Source of the DNA: an uncultured Mycoplasmatota bacterium
Lineage (GTDB): Bacteria > Bacillota_I > Bacilli_A > RF39 > UBA660
NCBI GenBank assembly: GCA_900551105.1
Contig: URUT01000001.1
Location: 1 to 64,000 of the forward strand
Direction of reading: 5' to 3'
DNA length: 64,000 bases
Shown here: piece after piece, positions 52,371-60,747 of the stretch
How the letters are laid out: every line of letters starts with the position of its first letter
Position numbering within the stretch: the stretch's first letter is position 1
The notes under the pieces: generated by a model
What the model was told of the DNA's origin: nothing
The model's input: the letters and a program-made list of their open reading frames with translations, nothing else
Databases searched by the model: none
Made by a program: the position numbers and the translations under genes

Positions 52371-52996
52371 TGGCAAAGATAATACCTGAAGAAGCCTACA
52401 AAGTATACTTAGCTTATCTAGATGACATAACTAATAGTTTAGATCTTATAACCGAAAATCTATATAGTAGAAGAACCCAAAACTTTAATGAATTATTACA
52501 AATACGTGAAAAACTTTTAGAAATATTAAATGGTTTATGTGAATTAGCAGACGTAATGGAGTACTATCAAATAGAACTTGAAAAGCTAACCAAACTTAGT
52601 AACGTAGCAAACAAACTTTTAGGCAAAGCTTCTGAAAAATTAGCTTTAAAAGAAAAAGAAGGCGGAAGCAGGCTAAAACGCATTAGTAAAACTGGTATTG
52701 CAAAATTAAACATCGTAGAAAACCGTTTAAATGTTACCTATGAAAGAATCAAAAAAGCTAAAGGCCTAGAAAATATGTACTTAGAAGATCAAGAGGATGA
52801 TCGTTTCCGCGAAGCAGTCGATATTGTTGGTCAAATTGTAAACGGACAAGACGTTCAAGTAGATGAAAATATAGCAGACATAGTTATCCTTCTTCTAGCA
52901 GAATCAGATGCAGAAAAAACTATGCCATTAAATGAATTACTTGCAATAAAAAAACAAAAATATCAAAAAGAAAATAAAAATTTAGGGGGGATTTAA
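52370..52996 (+). CDS. Unknown coiled-coil protein, gene 2 of the operon
   Basis: A 208-residue, strongly helical protein with predicted coiled coils (LTENLYSRRTQNFNELLQIREKLL, then LNIVENRLNVTYERIKKAK) and acidic stretches. No motif that I recognise. One-base overlap with gene 1 and one base before gene 3. Helical proteins with this pattern can form scaffolds or bind membrane partners; nothing more can be said. Confidence 0.65.
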   Translation: MAKIIPEEAYKVYLAYLDDITNSLDLITENLYSRRTQNFNELLQIREKLLEILNGLCELADVMEYYQIELEKLTKLSNVANKLLGKASEKLALKEKEGGSRLKRISKTGIAKLNIVENRLNVTYERIKKAKGLENMYLEDQEDDRFREAVDIVGQIVNGQDVQVDENIADIVILLLAESDAEKTMPLNELLAIKKQKYQKENKNLGGI

Positions 52997-52997
52997 T

Positions 52998-53765
52998 ATG
53001 GAAAAACAAAAAGAAAATACTAAAAAAACCAATTTGGAACTCGCACAAAAAAATTTGACTGAGGCTTCTACAATATTAGATGAAATTCAAAATGCTTTAT
53101 ATCTTGATAAAGATAGAGATGCTAGCGATCCATATGCTTTATATAACGAAGCTACTAGATGTGCAGTTTTAATTGACGAAAGCAGAAAATATATCGCAAG
53201 TATTGCAACACAAAAATTGAAAATATCTAATATTACCGATATAATTAACTTAATAGGTGCTATTCTCACACTTATTACAGTTATTATCTTCGGCTCACCA
53301 GTAATTGTGCCAACCTTAGTAGCTTATGTACTAATGAAAATAACTATTAGTAAAGTAAAAAGTACTCAGCTATCTGATGCAGATGAACTTCAAAGTGTAA
53401 TGGATTGTGTAAATGCCTTATCATCTAGAGCAGCTAATTATTTAGAAACGATTAATCTTCGTGCTCAAAAAAATGCGAAAGAAGACTTAAAAATTCCCAC
53501 AGGATTTACTAAACAGTTTGAACAAGCTATTGAAATAATTAACTATTATCTTCCAAATGGAAAGTTACCTGATAACTACCAAAGTTTTGATGATATTCCA
53601 CTAGATGTTAAAGTAATGCTAACAACACTTCTTTCAGGCACTGAAAAAAATAATAACGTTAAAATGCTATTAGATGAATCTCATCAAAAATATATGAAAG
53701 CAAACAGTGCAACTACAAAAGTATTACAAAAAGAAAATGCTTCAAATAAAAAATCAATCACCTAA
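52998..53765 (+). CDS. Unknown membrane protein, gene 3 of the operon
   Basis: The 255-residue protein has a helical cytoplasmic N-terminus (about 1-72), two close membrane segments (about 75-115, DIINLIGAILTLITVIIFG and PVIVPTLVAYVLMKI) and a helical C-terminus. The ribosome binding site AGGGGGG is strong. The end of the gene is inside the terminator stem. The layout, two soluble helical proteins plus one membrane protein, suggests a small membrane-associated complex of unknown purpose. Confidence 0.65.
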   Translation: MEKQKENTKKTNLELAQKNLTEASTILDEIQNALYLDKDRDASDPYALYNEATRCAVLIDESRKYIASIATQKLKISNITDIINLIGAILTLITVIIFGSPVIVPTLVAYVLMKITISKVKSTQLSDADELQSVMDCVNALSSRAANYLETINLRAQKNAKEDLKIPTGFTKQFEQAIEIINYYLPNGKLPDNYQSFDDIPLDVKVMLTTLLSGTEKNNNVKMLLDESHQKYMKANSATTKVLQKENASNKKSIT

Positions 53766-53777
53766 GATTGATTTTTT
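53751..53777 (+). terminator. Terminator of the three-gene operon
   Basis: AAATCAATC (53751-53759) pairs with GATTGATTT (53766-53774), followed by T. Confidence 0.85.
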
Positions 53778-53827
53778 TGTATAAAAATAAAATATATTCT
53801 CATAATAATAGCAGAAAAGAGGAAAAA

Positions 53828-54364
53828 ATGAAAAGAAAGAGACTAATAATTGTACTGTTGTTATTAATTGGTTTAACTGGTTGTGCTTTTGGAAGCTCAC
53901 CAAAAAGTAGAGTAGAAAACTTACTAAACAAATACCAAATGAATGCAAGTGACGTTAAAAGTGAACTAGATGACTTTTTAAATACCTTAAGTATTGACAC
54001 TGACTTCAAAGAAGATTATCGCAAAGTCTATGAAAAACAATATAGTGATTTAAAATACAAAATTAAAGATGAAACAATCGATGGTGACAAAGCAACAGTT
54101 AAAGCTGAAATAGAAGTGTATGATTATTACAAAGCCGAAAATGATGCAAGCAGTTATATAGCTGCTAATCCAAATGAATTTAATGAAGATGGCGTTTATA
54201 GTGTGAAAAAAGGTTTAGAATACAAAATCAAACAGTACACTAATAGTAACGATAGAGTAACTTACACAATTGACTTTACTCTTACAAAAAATAATAATAA
54301 ATGGACAATTGACCCGTTAACAGATGATGAACTGGCCAAATTACACGGAACTTATGCTCACTAA
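53828..54364 (+). CDS. Small lipoprotein of unknown function
   Basis: The 178-residue protein has a lipoprotein signal with LTGC (lipidated Cys near residue 19), then a mainly helical and charged domain with a repeated Asp/Lys/Tyr pattern (DDFLNTLSIDTDFKEDYRKVY, then a beta part YTIDFTLTKNNNKWTIDPL). The ending resembles DUF-type NTF2-like or DUF5105-like lipoproteins, but I am not certain. ATG 53828 follows AGAGG. Transcribed alone. Confidence 0.7.
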   Translation: MKRKRLIIVLLLLIGLTGCAFGSSPKSRVENLLNKYQMNASDVKSELDDFLNTLSIDTDFKEDYRKVYEKQYSDLKYKIKDETIDGDKATVKAEIEVYDYYKAENDASSYIAANPNEFNEDGVYSVKKGLEYKIKQYTNSNDRVTYTIDFTLTKNNNKWTIDPLTDDELAKLHGTYAH

Positions 54365-54376
54365 GTTCTTTTTTTT
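54348..54376 (+). terminator. Terminator overlapping the lipoprotein gene end
   Basis: GAACTTA (54348-54354) pairs with TAAGTTC (54362-54368), followed by eight T. Confidence 0.75.
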
Positions 54377-54412
54377 AAGCACAAACTATGATATTATTTT
54401 ATTGGTGATTTT

Positions 54413-54838
54413 ATGCAAGATTTATTTAATGAATTATTTGATTTTAATGATTATAGATATTTTTATCATATTACAGGCCACGGAGTAGGTGAAAGTATAA
54501 TAGAAAATGGTCTACTTATGGCTGAAAAAGAATACTATACAACAATGGTTGAAATTACACCTGACATGATAACAGACCCTGAAAAGTTTTTAACTGATGA
54601 AAAAGGTTTTGGTGCAATGGAAAGAGATGAAATGGTCTTAATTAGAGTACCTAAAAGTATGGGTTATGACTTTATAACCCCACTAAGTAAAGGATCTACC
54701 GATATTTTTGAAGATGACAAATATGCATCATTTGTTCCAAGTGACTTCATTTTAGGTTACTTTGATTTAGATACACTAGACTTTACCCCAAACAACTATA
54801 CAATAGAAGAAATTGAAGACTACCACTACGAGGTATAA
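54413..54838 (+). CDS. Small protein with ADP-ribosyltransferase-like N-terminus
   Basis: The 141-residue protein begins with FNDYRYFYHITGHGVGESIIENGLLM in two blocks; a Tyr/Phe-His-x-Thr followed about 12 residues later by a Gly-Leu turn is the opening pattern of ART-fold families such as DarT-like and RNA 2'-phosphotransferase-like proteins. A later VPSDFILGYFD block also resembles that group. The catalytic Glu cannot be assigned with confidence. It lies one base upstream of the TtcA-like gene and is probably cotranscribed with it. Confidence 0.55.
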   Translation: MQDLFNELFDFNDYRYFYHITGHGVGESIIENGLLMAEKEYYTTMVEITPDMITDPEKFLTDEKGFGAMERDEMVLIRVPKSMGYDFITPLSKGSTDIFEDDKYASFVPSDFILGYFDLDTLDFTPNNYTIEEIEDYHYEV

Positions 54839-54839
54839 T

Positions 54840-55664
54840 ATGGAAAAATATAAAGAAATAGAGCGCTCAATAATTAAAAAATATCGCAAAGAAATTTGGG
54901 CAAAATTCGTAAAAGCAGTAAAAGAATATGAACTAATAAAACCAAATGATAACATCATGGTTTGCATAAGCGGTGGTAAAGATTCCTTTTTACTAGCAAA
55001 ATGTATAGAAGAACTAAACAAACATGGAGACATTCAATTTAAAGCAAAATGTGTTTGTATGAACCCCGGTTACAGTGAAGAAAATATTAATAAAATCAAA
55101 GAAAATGCTCAAAAACTAAACATAGATTTAGAGATATTTTCAAGTGATATTTTCAAAGTTATAGATAGTGGCATCTTTAAAAGTCCATGTTACTTCTGTG
55201 CTAGAATGCGCCGTGGGCATCTTTATAATAAAGCTAAAGAATTAGGATGTAATAAAATTGCTCTAGGACACCACTTTGATGATGTCATTGAAACTACGCT
55301 TTTATCAATGTTTTATGGCTCTGAAATCAAAACAATGATGCCAAAACTAAAAAGTGATAACTACGAGGGCCTAGAACTCATAAGACCTCTATACTTAATT
55401 AAAGAAAGCGACATCATCTCTTGGAAAACTTATAATGAACTTGTATTCTTAAACTGTGCTTGTTCCTTTACGACCAAAGATGCCCAAGAAAAAATAAGCA
55501 AACGAAGAGAAATGAAAGAACTAATTAAGAACTTAAGAAAAGTTAATAAAGACATCGACTATAACATTTTTAAATCTTTAGATAACGTCAATTTAAACTG
55601 CGTGCTAGGAACAACAACTAATGGAATTCATAAAAGTTTTTTAGAAGACTACGAAAATAAATAA
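54840..55664 (+). CDS. TtcA/TilS-like tRNA-modifying PP-loop ATPase
   Basis: The 274-residue protein has the PP-loop SGGKDS (44-49), a C-x2-C pair in PCYFCARMRRG, GHHFDDVIETTLLSMFY and a distal Cys-x-Cys. These are the hallmarks of TtcA, which thiolates C32 of tRNAs using a [4Fe-4S] cluster. A related TtuA-type or other thiolation target cannot be excluded. ATG 54840 follows GAGGT. It ends at a hairpin terminator. Confidence 0.85.
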   Translation: MEKYKEIERSIIKKYRKEIWAKFVKAVKEYELIKPNDNIMVCISGGKDSFLLAKCIEELNKHGDIQFKAKCVCMNPGYSEENINKIKENAQKLNIDLEIFSSDIFKVIDSGIFKSPCYFCARMRRGHLYNKAKELGCNKIALGHHFDDVIETTLLSMFYGSEIKTMMPKLKSDNYEGLELIRPLYLIKESDIISWKTYNELVFLNCACSFTTKDAQEKISKRREMKELIKNLRKVNKDIDYNIFKSLDNVNLNCVLGTTTNGIHKSFLEDYENK

Positions 55665-55680
55665 CAAGTAGTCTTTTTTA
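55645..55680 (+). terminator. Terminator after the TtcA-like gene
   Basis: AAGACTAC (55645-55652) pairs with GTAGTCTT (55668-55675), long loop, then TTTTT. Confidence 0.65.
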
Positions 55681-55715
55681 TGCTATCTTTGAATACTTTT
55701 TATTAGGTGATAAAG

Positions 55716-56117
55716 TTGAAAAAAATAATTATATTGCTCTTAATATTAATAATTCCAGTAACAGTAAAAGCTGAAGAGTTAGACATTACTGCTAAGTCTA
55801 GTATACTAATAGAAGCTTCAACCGGTGAAATATTAAGTGAAAAAAATAGCGATGAAAAGCTTGCTCCTGCATCTATGACTAAAATCATGACAATGCTTCT
55901 AATTATGGAAAGCCTTGAAAAAAATGAATATAGTCTAGAAGATAAAGTAAATATCAGTACTAATGCCGCAAGCATGGGAGGAAGTCAAGTCTTTCTAGAG
56001 GCAGGTTCTGAACTAAAAGTAAAAGAACTACTAAAAGCAATTGCTATCGCATCCGCTAATGATGTAGTAGTGACAAAAAAGCAGTCGCAAGTTATAGGCG
56101 AAGAAATAATAATATAA
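55716..56117 (+). pseudogene. dacF: Truncated D-alanyl-D-alanine carboxypeptidase (DacF type)
   Basis: The frame starts at TTG 55716 behind AGGTGAT with a signal peptide (KKIIILLLILIIPVTVKA), then the family start with the catalytic SMTK (about residue 53-56) and the second motif SAN (113-115) in AIASANDVVV. After about residue 119 the family sequence stops and 14 unrelated residues lead to TAA. The KTG motif and the whole C-terminal half are missing (normal length about 380). The break marks the left border of inserted DNA. A 133-residue product could still be made but would not be a working peptidase. Confidence 0.88.
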
Positions 56118-56169
56118 CTACTTTAAAACCTTATATTTTAGAGTATTATTATAAATTGTATATATAATT

Positions 56170-56193
56170 AAAAAGCCGATTAGGCTTTTTTTT
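56170..56193 (+). terminator. Terminator at the start of the element
   Basis: AAAAAGCC (56170-56177) pairs with GGCTTTTT (56183-56190), loop GATTA, then T. Confidence 0.8.
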
Positions 56194-56206
56194 GGAGGTG
56201 AATTCA

Positions 56207-56965
56207 ATGTCAATTTTTAAGATAGAAAAAAATAAAAATTATACAGTTATGAGTAATCATCACTTAAGAGATAAAAATTTAAGTTATAAGGCTAAGGGAT
56301 TGTTGTCATTTATGTTATCATTGCCAGAAGATTGGGACTACTCAATGAATGGGTTAGAATCAATAAGCAAAGAAAGCATAAAAGCAATTAGGAATATACT
56401 TCAAGAATTAGAAGAAAATAAGTATTTGATAAGAACAAGAATGCAAGATAATGAAGGGAAATTTTATTATGATTATTCAATTTACGAAATACCATTTGAT
56501 ATAAACCCGTATTACCAAAAAGGGCATACGGTAAAAGGGCGTACCGAAAAGGACATACAAATAAATACTAATAAACAAAATACTAAAAAACAAATAGATA
56601 AAGATGATAAAACCAAAATATCATCTTTTTTTGTGCCAGAAGAACATAATATTTTAACCTTAGAATTAATTGATAAGGGTTTTATAAAAAAAGAAGATAT
56701 ACAAATTTTTTATTATGATAATCTATTTGAACAGTTAATACAAGATGGCAACTCTTATAAAGATTTAGTTAAAATAATTCATTATATAATTCCGAGAGTT
56801 TTAAAAAGAAATTTTAAAGATGAAGATGGTAATGAAATAGAAAATAAGTTTGGATATTTTAAAAATGCAATTATTAGCAATATAAATAAACTTAATACGG
56901 ATATAGAAGATTTATGGGGAGAAGAAGAACTAGAAGATATATATAGTTCCAATATGGAAAGATAA
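56207..56965 (+). CDS. Mobile-element HTH protein (replication initiator/organiser type)
   Basis: The 252-residue protein begins SIFKIEKNKNYTVMSNHHL, then LSYKAKGLLSFMLSLPEDWDYS, a pattern well known from winged-HTH proteins of Gram-positive integrative and conjugative elements and plasmids that act near replication origins. The C-terminal half is helical (FIKKEDIQIFYYDNLFEQL, FGYFKNAIISNI), resembling DnaD-like replisome organisers. ATG 56207 is preferred, with GGAGGTG as the ribosome binding site. It is the first gene after the dacF break and supports a mobile origin of this side. Confidence 0.85.
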   Translation: MSIFKIEKNKNYTVMSNHHLRDKNLSYKAKGLLSFMLSLPEDWDYSMNGLESISKESIKAIRNILQELEENKYLIRTRMQDNEGKFYYDYSIYEIPFDINPYYQKGHTVKGRTEKDIQINTNKQNTKKQIDKDDKTKISSFFVPEEHNILTLELIDKGFIKKEDIQIFYYDNLFEQLIQDGNSYKDLVKIIHYIIPRVLKRNFKDEDGNEIENKFGYFKNAIISNINKLNTDIEDLWGEEELEDIYSSNMER

Positions 56966-56969
56966 GCAT

Positions 56970-57146
56970 AAAAAAATCGTCTCTAAACTAGCAGACGATC
57001 TACTTCTCAGTTGAAAAATACTACATTACTGCATCAACTGAATCAAATTCACACGATACTACATATGCTATTTGATAAATCAATAATAACACAAAAATTG
57101 CCTTAATGCAACAAAAAAATCCAAAATACTCCACTTTTTTTGTCAA
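56970..57146 (-). ncRNA. Possible minus-strand small RNA unit
   Basis: The 274-bp gap 56966-57239 has no forward gene. On the minus strand a TTGACA (57146-57141) is followed by an inverted repeat TCAGTTGA/TCAACTGA (57041-57034 with 57014-57007) and a terminator ATCGTCT/AGACGAT (57099 region to 56976, stem 56999-56993 with 56982-56976) with a T run. A short frame in between has stops in the family-like stretch CEFDSVDAVM and no clear ribosome binding site. No good -10 is seen. Confidence 0.3.
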
Positions 57147-57152
57147 AATCTA

Positions 57153-57180
57153 TTGACTTTTCTTTTTAAAACTATATAAT
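57153..57180 (+). promoter_or_regulatory. Promoter of the GreA-like gene
   Basis: TTGACT (57153-57158), 16 bp, TATAAT (57175-57180), about 60 bases before the start codon. Confidence 0.75.
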
Positions 57181-57239
57181 AAATAATCGGTAAGACCAAA
57201 TATCTATTTAATAATAATCTTTGAAAGGGGGAATAATAA

Positions 57240-57788
57240 ATGAAAAATAATGAAGAAAAGTTATATTTAGATAATGATGGCTATCAGAGATTACTTGAAG
57301 AAATAGATTTATTAAAGGCAAAACTTGCAAAAAATGGAAAAGAAAAAGGAGAAGCCTATTCTGGTGCAGTAGGTGACGGATGGCACGATAATTTTGCTTT
57401 TGATGAAGCCAATATGCAAGAAAGAATGATTTTAGGTCAACTTAAAGAATGTTACCAAAAATTAGAAAGAGCAGTAATTGTAGAAAGACACGATGATGAA
57501 ACATTAGTTGATGTCAACGATATTGTTACAGTAGATATGATTTTCGGACCTGATGATAGTGAAGAATTAGAATTTAAATTAGTTGGCTCTGTAGGATCAC
57601 ACACTTCTGATAATAGTGGTATTCAAGAAGTTTCAATTAATAGTCCATTGGGTAAGTCAGTTTACCATAAAAAAGTCGGAGAATCAGCAAGTTATAAAGT
57701 TGAGAGTAGAATCTTTAACATAGAAATTTTATCAAAGGTTTCTGAAAAAGATTTAGAAAGTGGAATTCAAAGAAAAAAAACTAGATAA
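57240..57788 (+). CDS. GreA/GreB-like transcription factor
   Basis: The 182-residue protein has an N-terminal helical hairpin with the tip GDGWHDNFAFDEA in place of GreA's GDLSENAEYDAA, keeping two acidic tip residues, and a C-terminal FKBP-like domain (VNDIVTVDMIF, VSINSPLGKSVYHKKVGE). GreA rescues stalled RNA polymerase by stimulating RNA cleavage; this variant may do so or act on the polymerase in another way. AAGGGGG precedes the start. It lies directly before the peptide and biosynthetic operon and may be its first gene. Confidence 0.75.
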   Translation: MKNNEEKLYLDNDGYQRLLEEIDLLKAKLAKNGKEKGEAYSGAVGDGWHDNFAFDEANMQERMILGQLKECYQKLERAVIVERHDDETLVDVNDIVTVDMIFGPDDSEELEFKLVGSVGSHTSDNSGIQEVSINSPLGKSVYHKKVGESASYKVESRIFNIEILSKVSEKDLESGIQRKKTR

Positions 57789-57804
57789 TATAAGGAGGGC
57801 AATT

Positions 57805-57930
57805 ATGAACAAATTTATTGTAAAATTAAAAGAAAAACAAAAATATAAAGAATTAAAAACTAGTGTTTGTTCATCAAAAAATGAATTATTTTGTTGTCCC
57901 CTAAAAAAATATTTAAAGAGTATCAATTAG
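57805..57930 (+). CDS. 41-residue Cys-containing peptide, possible precursor
   Basis: A strong AAGGAGGG (57792-57799) is followed after five bases by ATG and a frame of 41 codons: a basic first half (MNKFIVKLKEKQKYKELK) and a second half with three Cys (TSVCSSKNELFCCPLKKYL). There is no membrane segment. A 12-bp hairpin with T run covers its end and separates it from the enzyme genes, an arrangement typical of abundant small products such as modified-peptide precursors, but no leader/core motif that I know is present. It may also be a small metal-binding protein. Confidence 0.6.
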   Translation: MNKFIVKLKEKQKYKELKTSVCSSKNELFCCPLKKYLKSIN

Positions 57931-57965
57931 TTAACAATTTTAGCTTTTGATACTCTTTTTTTCAA
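57915..57965 (+). terminator. Terminator or attenuator between peptide and enzyme genes
   Basis: AAAGAGTATCAA (57915-57926) pairs with TTGATACTCTTT (57947-57958), 12 perfect pairs, then T. No promoter is obvious between it and the next gene 32 bp later, so transcription must partly read through. Confidence 0.7.
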
Positions 57966-57989
57966 ATGTAAGGGTTTAAGGTGATGAAA

Positions 57990-59693
57990 ATGAAAGAAGA
58001 AAAATTTCCAATTATAAAGGCTGGATACATATTTAATAAATTTAATGCTAAAGTAAATATTCCAGTAATATTAAATAAACAAGAAGTTGAAATTAAATAT
58101 CCGTGTAGGCTAGATGCAATGGCTATAAATCCAGCGGCAGTTTGTTATAATGATAGTATGGTTTTTACTCCTGGTGAAGTAGTAATATCGCTAAAAAAAT
58201 TTATAAAGGTTAAAATTACTGTAAAAAGTGAAAGTGGAGGACAATTGAATATCTCCAAACGAACAAAAAGAAAAGTTTTAGTAAAGCATTCTTACTTATT
58301 AATGTGTAATGCTTTAAATATCTCTCCTTCTTTGGATATTGATGTTGATGATGATGATATACCAAAACATTGTGGTTTTGGATCAAGCAGTTCTACAATA
58401 TCTGCTGTTGCTTCTGCTATTAATGAACTATATTCGTGTCCAATTAATGATAAAGATTTAATTATATATTTAGCATCTAATCACGGAGAAGAAATCTCTG
58501 ACAATGATGAAGAAAATTTAAAAGTAGTTCAATGTATTGGTGGTGGTGCTACTAATGGGTTAACTGAAGAAGGCATTATAATTATTGCAGGTAAATCAAC
58601 TGCTATTGCTAAAATGAAATATGAATCAGAAGTGTTAATAGGTTTTCCAAATGACTTTGTTCAAAAAGATGCTAAAGTATTAATGGAACTAGAAGAAAAA
58701 AATTTATGGAAGTTTAAAAAGACTGGCGAAGAATATGCTGAAAAAATAGCATACGATTTACTACATAAAGCATTACCAGATATGGCTAATGGTAATATAA
58801 AAGAATTAGCTGATGTTGTATTTGATTATAGATTTAATATGGGAAGTAATGAAAATTGTTCATTTGTTTATGACGGGTTAATGAATATTAGTGATAAAAT
58901 AAGAAAACTCTATGAAAATAATGACTGTGAATTTTTAGCATTGTCTTCTGTTGGTCCTGCATTCTTTGTATTAGTAAAGAATGAAAATCAAAAAAAGAAA
59001 TGTAAAGAATTTATGGAAAAATTAGATTTAAAAGTAATTGAATCATCTGTTTGTAATACCAAATATATAGTTTCTAAATTTTCTAATGCACAATGTTTTT
59101 GGGAAAAAGAAAATGTTGGAGAGTCATTTAGAACACGAAAGCCATCAAAATATATTACGGATCAAATTGATGCTTTAAATGTATCAGATAAAAAGTGTAT
59201 CGATATAGGATGTGGTGGTGGAAGATATTCCAAATATTTACATCAAATGAAAGCAAATGTATTAGCAATTGATAAATATCAAGAGATGTTTGATCATAAT
59301 TCAAATATAAACTTTGTTCAATGTAAAATGGATAATATTCCTGTGGTTGAAAATTCATATTATTTAGCATTATCTATTGGAGTAATACATAATGCCATAA
59401 CAATTGAAGAATATAAAAATTCATTAAAAGAAATTTATAGAATTCTTAATAAAGATGGATATGCGATATTATCGACATTTACAAATGATGTTATTACTAG
59501 TGATTTGATAAAAACAGGGGAAAATACTTATTTAATTAAAGATAGACCACCAATGGTATTATTGAGTAAAGAACAAATACAAGATTATGTGTCTGAGGTT
59601 GGATTTACAATAATTAAAATAGTTGATGAACATATAACTGATGTTGGAAGTGGAGAAAGAAATGTTTATACAGTCCTTATTAAAAAACAGTAA
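57990..59693 (+). CDS. GHMP kinase-like domain fused to SAM methyltransferase
   Basis: The 567-residue protein has two parts. Residues 1 to about 370 are a GHMP-superfamily domain: an N-terminal strand region (IKYPCRLDAMAIN, VVISLKK), the phosphate loop CGFGSSSSTISAVASAI near 127-143 and a late glycine block CIGGGATNGL. It resembles beta-RFAP synthase-like members more than sugar kinases. Residues about 372-567 are a class I methyltransferase with motif I CIDIGCGGGRYSKYL and IYRILNKDGYAILSTF. The fusion suggests phosphorylation or ribosyl-phosphate transfer followed by methylation of one small molecule. ATG 57990 follows AAGGTGAT. Confidence 0.75.
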   Translation: MKEEKFPIIKAGYIFNKFNAKVNIPVILNKQEVEIKYPCRLDAMAINPAAVCYNDSMVFTPGEVVISLKKFIKVKITVKSESGGQLNISKRTKRKVLVKHSYLLMCNALNISPSLDIDVDDDDIPKHCGFGSSSSTISAVASAINELYSCPINDKDLIIYLASNHGEEISDNDEENLKVVQCIGGGATNGLTEEGIIIIAGKSTAIAKMKYESEVLIGFPNDFVQKDAKVLMELEEKNLWKFKKTGEEYAEKIAYDLLHKALPDMANGNIKELADVVFDYRFNMGSNENCSFVYDGLMNISDKIRKLYENNDCEFLALSSVGPAFFVLVKNENQKKKCKEFMEKLDLKVIESSVCNTKYIVSKFSNAQCFWEKENVGESFRTRKPSKYITDQIDALNVSDKKCIDIGCGGGRYSKYLHQMKANVLAIDKYQEMFDHNSNINFVQCKMDNIPVVENSYYLALSIGVIHNAITIEEYKNSLKEIYRILNKDGYAILSTFTNDVITSDLIKTGENTYLIKDRPPMVLLSKEQIQDYVSEVGFTIIKIVDEHITDVGSGERNVYTVLIKKQ

Positions 59694-60747
59694 TTATGTT
59701 GTTTCTAAAAGAAACTTTCTATCAGATTATTCAAGAATTGAATCTAAAAAAATAGATATGACATTGTCTGGAAAATTTTTATCTAGTTATGGTAAATTAA
59801 AAATAAATCCAAAGGAATTTGACAAATATCCATCACACGATGAGATTAATAAGTTAGAGCAAGAAATTAAAAATCACGAAAATATACAACAAGAAATAAT
59901 TTTAGGTGCAGGAGCAAATGGCATTTTACAAAATATCATAAAACTGTTTTTTGTTAAAAGAGGAAATTTGGTTACACCATTTTATACATTTAATCAAGTT
60001 GAGTTTGGAGTTACATCTTTTAATGGTAAAACATATAGAGTTTTTACTGATAATTATAAAATTAATTTTAATAAAATGAAAAAAGCTATTAATAGAAAAA
60101 CGAGAATGGTTTATATTTGTAATCCTAACAATCCAACTGGTCTATATGAAAATTGTGAAAATATTATAAATTTTGCCAAAAGTATAAATGTTCCTGTTGT
60201 CGTTGATGAGTCTGGAATAGAATTTACAAATAAAAAAAGTTTATTGAGTTATAAAAATATTCCTAAAAATTTATTAATTGTAAGATCATTTTCTAAAGCC
60301 TATGGTATTGCAAATTTTAGACTTGGTTATCTTGTGTGTAACCCCGAATTTAAGCAAAGTTATCTTGAAAATATAACGACAAACGAATTTTCTGGGTTGT
60401 CTTGTATAGTTGCGAACGAGTTGTTGAAAAATGGAAAAGAAAATATAACGAATAATATTAAATCTATAACCAAAGAGAAAAAAGTAATAATTAAAAAACT
60501 TGATAAAATAGGAATTAAATGTATTTTAAGTGATTCAAACACTATAATGACAGACAGCGTTTTTAAAAACGAATTTTTAAAACTACTTGAACAAAATAAT
60601 ATATCAGTTGTTCCAGTATATGATGAAAATAATAAATTGCATATAAGAATTGCAATTCAAGATGAAATTACAAATAAAAAGTTTGTAGATATTTTAGTAA
60701 AAATAATGAACGAATATCAAGTATTAGAAGATGGAGGTAAAAAATGA
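59662..60747 (+). CDS. PLP-dependent aminotransferase, class I/II (HisC/CobD-like)
   Basis: The 361-residue protein has the fold-type I motifs: LGAGANGILQNI, MVYICNPNNPTGLY, VVVDESGIEF and VRSFSKAYGIANFRLGY with the PLP Lys212. HisC and the threonine-phosphate decarboxylase CobD share this pattern and it cannot be split further by eye. It could transaminate or decarboxylate an amino acid phosphate made by the neighbouring kinase. ATG 59662 sits behind GGAAGTGGAG inside the end of the fusion gene. The stop overlaps the next start as ATGA. Confidence 0.85.
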   Translation: MFIQSLLKNSNYVVSKRNFLSDYSRIESKKIDMTLSGKFLSSYGKLKINPKEFDKYPSHDEINKLEQEIKNHENIQQEIILGAGANGILQNIIKLFFVKRGNLVTPFYTFNQVEFGVTSFNGKTYRVFTDNYKINFNKMKKAINRKTRMVYICNPNNPTGLYENCENIINFAKSINVPVVVDESGIEFTNKKSLLSYKNIPKNLLIVRSFSKAYGIANFRLGYLVCNPEFKQSYLENITTNEFSGLSCIVANELLKNGKENITNNIKSITKEKKVIIKKLDKIGIKCILSDSNTIMTDSVFKNEFLKLLEQNNISVVPVYDENNKLHIRIAIQDEITNKKFVDILVKIMNEYQVLEDGGKK

